In this document: piece by piece, positions 59,502 through 64,000 of the stretch | Numbering within the stretch: the first letter of the stretch is position 1 | Layout of the letters: each line of letters opens with the position of its first letter | NCBI GenBank assembly: GCA_020846935.1 | Contig: JADLCY010000011.1 | Coordinates: forward strand, 310,001-374,000 | DNA: 64,000 nt | Reading direction: 5' to 3' | DNA from: Gemmatimonadaceae bacterium | Lineage (GTDB): Bacteria > Gemmatimonadota > Gemmatimonadetes > Gemmatimonadales > Gemmatimonadaceae | Notes under the pieces: generated by a model | The model's input: only the letters and a program-made list of their open reading frames with translations | Told to the model about the DNA's origin: nothing | The model's database searches: none | Program-made: the position numbers and the translations under genes

Positions 59502-61537
59502 GGTCGCGGCCCGGTCCAGAACGAGATGGCGTCGCGGCGCGATGAGCCGGCGTCGAGGGACCGACGCACGGCTTCGACGTCGGCGCTGGCATCGCGACCG
59601 GACCGCACGGCAGCGATCAGGGCGTCCATCGCTCGCGCCGCGTCGGGGAGCTGACCAACGATCGACAGCCTGACGATGAGAAGCGAATCGGCCGCCGCAC
59701 CCGGCGTTCCGAGCGCCAGCGCGCGTTCGATGCGCCCGATCGCGGTGCGTCGCAACGGTTCGGCCGGGCGGCTCGCCGCGCGGATCACGCTCTTCCCACG
59801 CTCCTTGCCGGCGAGCCGTGCCTTGCCGAGGTCCACGACCACACGCGGAGGAAGTCCGCGCAGGTAGAGTCGTTCGGCGGCACGCGCCTTCTGGATCGCC
59901 GCGAGCGCGACATACATCGGCGGGAGTGCCGTTCGCGGCCGTCCGGTATCCAGCTCGCGGCCCGCATCCCACATCGCGTTGTAGGCTTCCAGCAACGGCT
60001 TGTTGATCGCCACGATGGGCGTCTCGTCATGACCTTCCTCGACGAGGTTCTGACCAGTGCCGGTCGCCTTTTCTGCCGCGGCCAGCAGCTCTTCCGGCGT
60101 GAGGTTGCGCTTGAGCGGCTCCGACGCATCGTGGTCGTGACCGTCGCCGTGGAAGTGTTCCCCCGACGCGTCGTCGCCCAGGCGAGCGAAGACGAGGTCG
60201 CTCACCTGCTTGCGGAGTCGCGTCTGGTCGCGCGAGATCCGGCGGCTCTCGGCGACCACATCGTCGCGACCGAGCGTGCGCATGCGCCTGACGAGGGCCT
60301 CCGTCAGGTTGATCAGCATGCGCTGACTGAGGAGTGACTTGTCGGCCTCGGCAGGCGGGGCAGGATCGACCGCCACGGAGTCGTACTCGCCGGCGCGCGC
60401 GACGCGGATGGTGCGCGTGTCGGACGACCCGACACCGGGCCCGTCGATCGTCTTCCCGTCACGGGCCACGGCGCGCAGGTGAACGACGTCACCCGCCGCC
60501 AGCTTCATCGCCACGGCATCGAACGTCGCCGTCACGGTCACCGCTCGTGACGACGGACGCACGGCACCGAGCGTGCCGCTGCGGAACGTGAATCGCTCGC
60601 CGTCGCCGCTGCTGATGATGTATTCGATGGCCGCCGACGCGAGCCCGATGTCGTCGGTCGCCCGCGCGCGCAGCGCAAAGGTCCCTCGCGGTTCGCGCAA
60701 GATCGTGTCGCGGGCCGGCTGCTCGATGGTGACCACGGGGAGTGAATCGCGACGCGGCTCGATGACCACAAGGCGGCTGGTGGTCGCGTGCGCGAGACGC
60801 ACGACGTGCGTGGCGGTGTCGGCCACGAGTCGGACCGCCCACCGGTCACCCGAACGCGCGGGTCGCAGGACAGCTGAATCCACGCGCGCCGCGATCGTGG
60901 CCGGCTCCATGCCTTCGGGGAGTCGACCGCTGAGCACGACCGCGCTACCAACGAGCGGATGCAGCACGTCAGCGTCGGCGTACTCTTCAACCGGCAGGCG
61001 CGCATAGGCCGGTGGCTCGATGCGCCCGCGTATGGTGGCCAACGGGTCGCCAGGCGCCGCGGATTCCCGGGCCATTCGAGCCACAGCGCCGGGCAGCGCT
61101 TCGAGGCGTGCTCCCAGGGCCATGGCGAACACGCCGGCCAATGCGAGGGCCAGCGGCCACCACAAGGCGCGATGCACCGCACGCCACCCCGTGGAGTTCA
61201 CGTCGACGGCCGCGATGCGATCGAGCAACGCCGCCGGAGCATCCCCGCGCTCCACCGCGGAAACCAGCGCGAACTCGAGCCCAGGCGCGCGCTCCTCGAG
61301 CCAGAGCGAGACGCGGACGGGGGTCAGGCGACCTCCCGTCAGGCGCCATCCCTCCCACGTCGCGCCAATGAGCCCGACGACGAGTGCGGTGAGGACGGCC
61401 GCAGTCTCCGTGGCACCAAGCCATCGCGACACCAGATGCGCGACACCACCCGCGCCGATCCCGACCAGGAGCGCGCACACGGCGCCAACGAGTGCCAGGC
61501 GAGTGGTCCACGCCGCGACGAGGGCACGCGGGCTCAC
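59498..61537 (-). CDS. DUF4175-like membrane protein
   Basis: 679 residues from GTG 61537 (GTGA overlap with the batA stop). Helices at about 10-28, 38-58 and 128-148 anchor a large periplasmic part with Ig-like segments (ARATDDIGLASAAIEYII, GDVVHLRAVARDGKTIDGPG), then a helical region (LSQRMLINLTEALVRRMRTL) and a His/Asp patch (HFHGDGHDHD). This matches the DUF4175 architecture in MoxR clusters of alphaproteobacteria and Gemmatimonadota-like genomes. Role unknown. Confidence 0.7.
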   Translation of the reverse strand: MSPRALVAAWTTRLALVGAVCALLVGIGAGGVAHLVSRWLGATETAAVLTALVVGLIGATWEGWRLTGGRLTPVRVSLWLEERAPGLEFALVSAVERGDAPAALLDRIAAVDVNSTGWRAVHRALWWPLALALAGVFAMALGARLEALPGAVARMARESAAPGDPLATIRGRIEPPAYARLPVEEYADADVLHPLVGSAVVLSGRLPEGMEPATIAARVDSAVLRPARSGDRWAVRLVADTATHVVRLAHATTSRLVVIEPRRDSLPVVTIEQPARDTILREPRGTFALRARATDDIGLASAAIEYIISSGDGERFTFRSGTLGAVRPSSRAVTVTATFDAVAMKLAAGDVVHLRAVARDGKTIDGPGVGSSDTRTIRVARAGEYDSVAVDPAPPAEADKSLLSQRMLINLTEALVRRMRTLGRDDVVAESRRISRDQTRLRKQVSDLVFARLGDDASGEHFHGDGHDHDASEPLKRNLTPEELLAAAEKATGTGQNLVEEGHDETPIVAINKPLLEAYNAMWDAGRELDTGRPRTALPPMYVALAAIQKARAAERLYLRGLPPRVVVDLGKARLAGKERGKSVIRAASRPAEPLRRTAIGRIERALALGTPGAAADSLLIVRLSIVGQLPDAARAMDALIAAVRSGRDASADVEAVRRSLDAGSSRRDAISFWTGPRP

Positions 61538-62805
61538 GCGGCTTCCCTCCGTGGTCGGCTGGCGGCGTTGCCGGTCACCCCGACGGCGCGACGGCGACGC
61601 ATCCACCATTCGACGCCTAACGCGATGAGGGCGAGCGCGAGCAACGCCCGCTGCAGCATGGGATCGGGGCGCATGACACCGGCCGCCCGCGGGCCATCGC
61701 CGTCGGCGCGCAACACCGCCGCATCGACCGGCGCGAGTCGCGGCGACGCGCACGGCGCCGTGAGTGCGCGGACCACCGCCGTGAACGCCGGGCGCAACAC
61801 CGCGTCACCTCGCACGGGCAGTCCGATGGCGACGTGACGGATGCAGCCCGCGCCGTGAGGCTCCTCCGACGCCGCAGGCGTTCCGTCAGCGAAGCGGGCG
61901 CGGGGCGTTCCTGAAAGAAGGTCTCCTGCAACGCGACTGACGGGAGCAACCGCGCTGACCCCATCCACCGTGATCGCGTCGACGGCACTATCGGGCGCCG
62001 CGACGATCGGCCACACGACCGTCGCGCCGCCGTCACGGGCAAACGCCGAGTCGGCGGCCGTGAGGGACGCGCGTGACAACCGCAGGTGTGCCGGCACGCC
62101 GCCCCACGCCACACGCACCGACGCCCCAACGGCGTCATCGATCGACGGGAGGGCGCTCCCCGGTGGCGTGGCCCGCGGCGCAGGGGCTGCGGCCCGCAAC
62201 CGACGGAAGGTCACCGGACCACGCGTCGTGGCCACGATGCGGCCGAGCGCGGCGTCCACCTCCTCCTCGACGAGCGGAGACACCACCGCGACCTCGACCG
62301 AGTCGAAGCGCGCGTGTGCGTCGGCCACGGCACGCGCGGCCACAATGAGCGCCGCCCCGAGATGACCCCGTCCACCGACGGTGGTATCGGCCCGCAACCC
62401 ATCGGGCGTGGTGGTGCGCGCCACCGTATCAAAAGCGATGACACGTAGCTCGGCGACACCGGTGGCCAGCGAATCGAGCACTGAAATGTGCTCGCGGGGA
62501 TCGGCCACGGCTCGCGACCGGTCGACGACCACGACGCGCGCGACCCCGCCCACTCGCCAGCGCAGCAGCGGTCCCACGGCCGCAGCTCCAATAGCCAGGA
62601 TCGCGAGCACGCGAATCGCGAGCACACTCAGGTCGCTCGGTTCGAGGCGGCGAAAACGCGAGGGTTGGGTGGCGGCAGGGAGGAATCGCGCCGTCGGCAG
62701 CAGCCGTGGACGCGGGCGGCGCCACGAGAGCAGGTGCAGCGCACCGATCCCCGCCACGGCGGCGGCGACCGCCCACCACACCAGCGGCGACGCAAAGGCC
62801 ATCAT
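61534..62805 (-). CDS. BatA-like (aerotolerance regulator N-terminal) membrane protein
   Basis: 423 residues. N-terminal FASPLVWWAVAAAVAGIGALHLLSWRRP is the BatA_N domain: one helix, a loop, a second helix (LAIRVLAILAIGAAAVGPLL). A vWA-like domain follows (VVVVDRSRAVADP) but the MIDAS DxSxS is replaced by DRSRA, so metal binding is doubtful. C-terminal helix AALLALALIALGVEWWM. It overlaps both neighbours by 4 nt. A rare TTA codon (61615-61622) lies in this last helix. Confidence 0.75.
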   Translation of the reverse strand: MMAFASPLVWWAVAAAVAGIGALHLLSWRRPRPRLLPTARFLPAATQPSRFRRLEPSDLSVLAIRVLAILAIGAAAVGPLLRWRVGGVARVVVVDRSRAVADPREHISVLDSLATGVAELRVIAFDTVARTTTPDGLRADTTVGGRGHLGAALIVAARAVADAHARFDSVEVAVVSPLVEEEVDAALGRIVATTRGPVTFRRLRAAAPAPRATPPGSALPSIDDAVGASVRVAWGGVPAHLRLSRASLTAADSAFARDGGATVVWPIVAAPDSAVDAITVDGVSAVAPVSRVAGDLLSGTPRARFADGTPAASEEPHGAGCIRHVAIGLPVRGDAVLRPAFTAVVRALTAPCASPRLAPVDAAVLRADGDGPRAAGVMRPDPMLQRALLALALIALGVEWWMRRRRAVGVTGNAASRPRREAA

Positions 62806-63668
62806 CCCACCGCCTGATCCCGCGCGCCCGCCACGATCGCGCGTACGCTGGCGACAGGATCATCCTCAGCGACCACGCGAACATAGGTGGCGCCGAGCGC
62901 GATCCAGTCACGCCGAACCGCGTCCAGCCACGCGCCGAACGACGCGCCGTAGCCGGCCGCGCTCGTCGCGTCCACCGGGTACGGCTCGCCCGGACGCTCC
63001 GGATCCTCCACCAGTGCCACCGCCGGATCGAGGTCGAGTTCCCCGCGGGACACGAGGTGAAGGACCAGGACTTCTCCACCGCTGGCGAAGTGTGTCGCCG
63101 CTAGGCCACGCACCGCGCCTTCGTCGCCAAGCAGGTCGGTGACCAGCACGAGTCGCACGCCCGTTGCCACGCGCTGCAGCGTCGGCGCAAGCGGTGTGTT
63201 GCCCCCGACGTCGACGGCATCGAGTGCGGCCCCGATGGCGAACACGGCGTCGCGACGCGTGGTGGGCGCCAGCTGAGCTGACGCCGTTCCGCCAGGCACG
63301 AGCAGCGCCACGGGGTCACCGGCGCGCTGCGCGATGGCCGCGAGCCCCACGGTCAGCGCACATGCTGTCCGCCACTTGTCCCGCGTCGCCTCAGGGAACG
63401 CCATCGACGCCGAGGCATCCACGACGAACCAGGTCTCGTGGATCGCGCGGTCATCGGACAGGCGAACGAACGGACGGTCGCTGCGCGCGAGGAGCTTCCA
63501 GTCGAGGTCGCGCGGGTCGTCGCCCTGTCGGTACGCCCGATATTCGCTCAGCTCCGGCGCTCGCCCGCGCAAGCGGGAGACGTGCGTGCCGGTCCGCGCC
63601 CCACTCACGCGTCGGCGCGACGGCCACGTGAGCGAGCGAATGGCGTCCAGGAGGGGCCCGTGATTCAT
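62802..63668 (-). CDS. DUF58-domain protein
   Basis: 288 residues. GTHVSRLRGRAPELSEYRAYRQGDDPRDLDWKLLARSDRPFVR is the DUF58 signature; the following VVDASASMAFPE supplies the DxSxS metal motif of a vWA fold, consistent with ligand binding. Cytoplasmic. DUF58 proteins pair with the MoxR AAA+ ATPase, whose gene ends 110 nt upstream. Overlaps the batA start by 4 nt. Confidence 0.9.
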   Translation of the reverse strand: MNHGPLLDAIRSLTWPSRRRVSGARTGTHVSRLRGRAPELSEYRAYRQGDDPRDLDWKLLARSDRPFVRLSDDRAIHETWFVVDASASMAFPEATRDKWRTACALTVGLAAIAQRAGDPVALLVPGGTASAQLAPTTRRDAVFAIGAALDAVDVGGNTPLAPTLQRVATGVRLVLVTDLLGDEGAVRGLAATHFASGGEVLVLHLVSRGELDLDPAVALVEDPERPGEPYPVDATSAAGYGASFGAWLDAVRRDWIALGATYVRVVAEDDPVASVRAIVAGARDQAVG

Positions 63669-63778
63669 GACCGGCGACCGCTCTGGTCAGCGACCTGGTG
63701 TTTCGGGCGGACCGCCGGACCCGGCGGCGCCGCTGACTCCGTTTCCGACAGCCCTCATCTGCCTACCCAACCACCCGG

Positions 63779-64000
63779 CTATCCAACTGCAATGCCACTC
63801 CCGGGAACCTTGACCTCTCGCAACACACCGTCGATCACGCGTTCGACATCGATGCCCTCGGCCTGGGCTGTGAAGTTGGTGAGGATGCGGTGACGCAGCA
63901 CCGGTCGGGCGACCCGCACGATGTCGGCGGGACTCACCGCCATGCGGCCCTGCAACAGCGCGTTGGCCTTGGCACCGAGGATCAGCGCCTGACCCGCGCG
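63779..64000 (-). CDS. MoxR-family AAA+ ATPase, C-terminal end (runs off window edge)
   Basis: The last 73 codons of a frame entering from the right edge: RAGQALILGAKANALLQGR, VSPADIVRVARPVLRHRIL and a short tail ending in GSGIAVG. This is the lid domain of MoxR AAA+ ATPases, including the 'ASPR(G/A)...LxxAxxxxALxxGRxxVxPxDV' pattern. The ATPase core is outside the window. It heads the DUF58-BatA-DUF4175-DUF4159 cluster, where MoxR usually acts as a chaperone-like partner of vWA proteins. Confidence 0.9.
   Translation of the reverse strand, partial: RAGQALILGAKANALLQGRMAVSPADIVRVARPVLRHRILTNFTAQAEGIDVERVIDGVLREVKVPGSGIAVG

Noticed and set aside
57264-59654. Long plus-strand frames opposite the DUF4159 cluster
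   Set aside because: They are antisense to genes with clear domains and consist mostly of Arg, Ala, Ser and Pro.

Overview
The window is about 64 kb of very GC-rich bacterial DNA. Four features together point to Gemmatimonadota: two large secreted sortilin/BNR beta-propeller proteins, a DUF5916 outer-membrane protein, a SusC-like receptor, and many exported proteins starting straight after short signal peptides. No 16S rRNA is present, so the phylum is inferred from gene content. Genes are dense, mostly ATG or GTG starts, often joined by 4-base overlaps. No tRNA, rRNA, insertion sequence, prophage or CRISPR array was found.

Layout. 1-1575: the start of a SusC/RagA-type TonB receptor (runs off the left edge) and a small plug-domain protein. 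1907-4228: a cysteine-rich, membrane-associated metzincin-like protease followed 3 nt later by a VKOR-type disulfide-forming membrane protein; this pair is the most unusual module here. 4319-8951: amidohydrolase, two-repeat lipoprotein, SMUG2-like uracil-DNA glycosylase, subtilisin-like protease. 9012-13589 (minus): small protein, then the overlapping biotin operon bioF-bioA-bioD-bioB with a promoter candidate abutting the bioF ATG. 13758-17136: a frameshifted fragment with a sigma region 4-like tail, a small hypothetical, a terminator and the B12-dependent ribonucleotide reductase nrdJ. 17494-31150: two BNR-propeller proteins, a sodium:solute symporter with a calcineurin-type phosphoesterase, a Uma2 nuclease, a ferredoxin-fold secreted protein and DUF5916. 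31178-36919: exported propeller and Cys-rich proteins, then a TldE-TldD pair in which TldD carries a Tat signal.

37000-37555 has no convincing gene but holds a nested inverted-repeat structure that may be a structured RNA. 37556-46289: a zinc-ribbon/membrane/EEP protein, a lipoprotein cell-wall amidase, a zinc-ribbon/FHA protein with a PP2C phosphatase, the murQ-anmK peptidoglycan-recycling pair and a small outer-membrane protein. 46518-51401: gamma-glutamyltransferase, a 94-nt direct repeat with a strong hairpin, a glycine-zipper lipoprotein, a 20-23 bp minisatellite, CcdA and a partly acidic hypothetical. 51582-57546: PriA, a DCC thiol-oxidoreductase, a Ser/Thr kinase preceded directly by an orphan GvpL/GvpF-like gene, and a histone-deacetylase-family enzyme. 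57575-64000 (minus): a moxR-DUF58-batA-DUF4175-DUF4159-membrane protein gene cluster.

Two window-wide themes stand out. Thiol chemistry recurs (VKOR-like, CcdA, DCC protein, several Cys-rich exported proteins). The octamer CGTTAGGC/GCCTAACG occurs 14 times by hand count, roughly six times the base-composition expectation; inside genes it usually places a rare TTA leucine codon before glycine.
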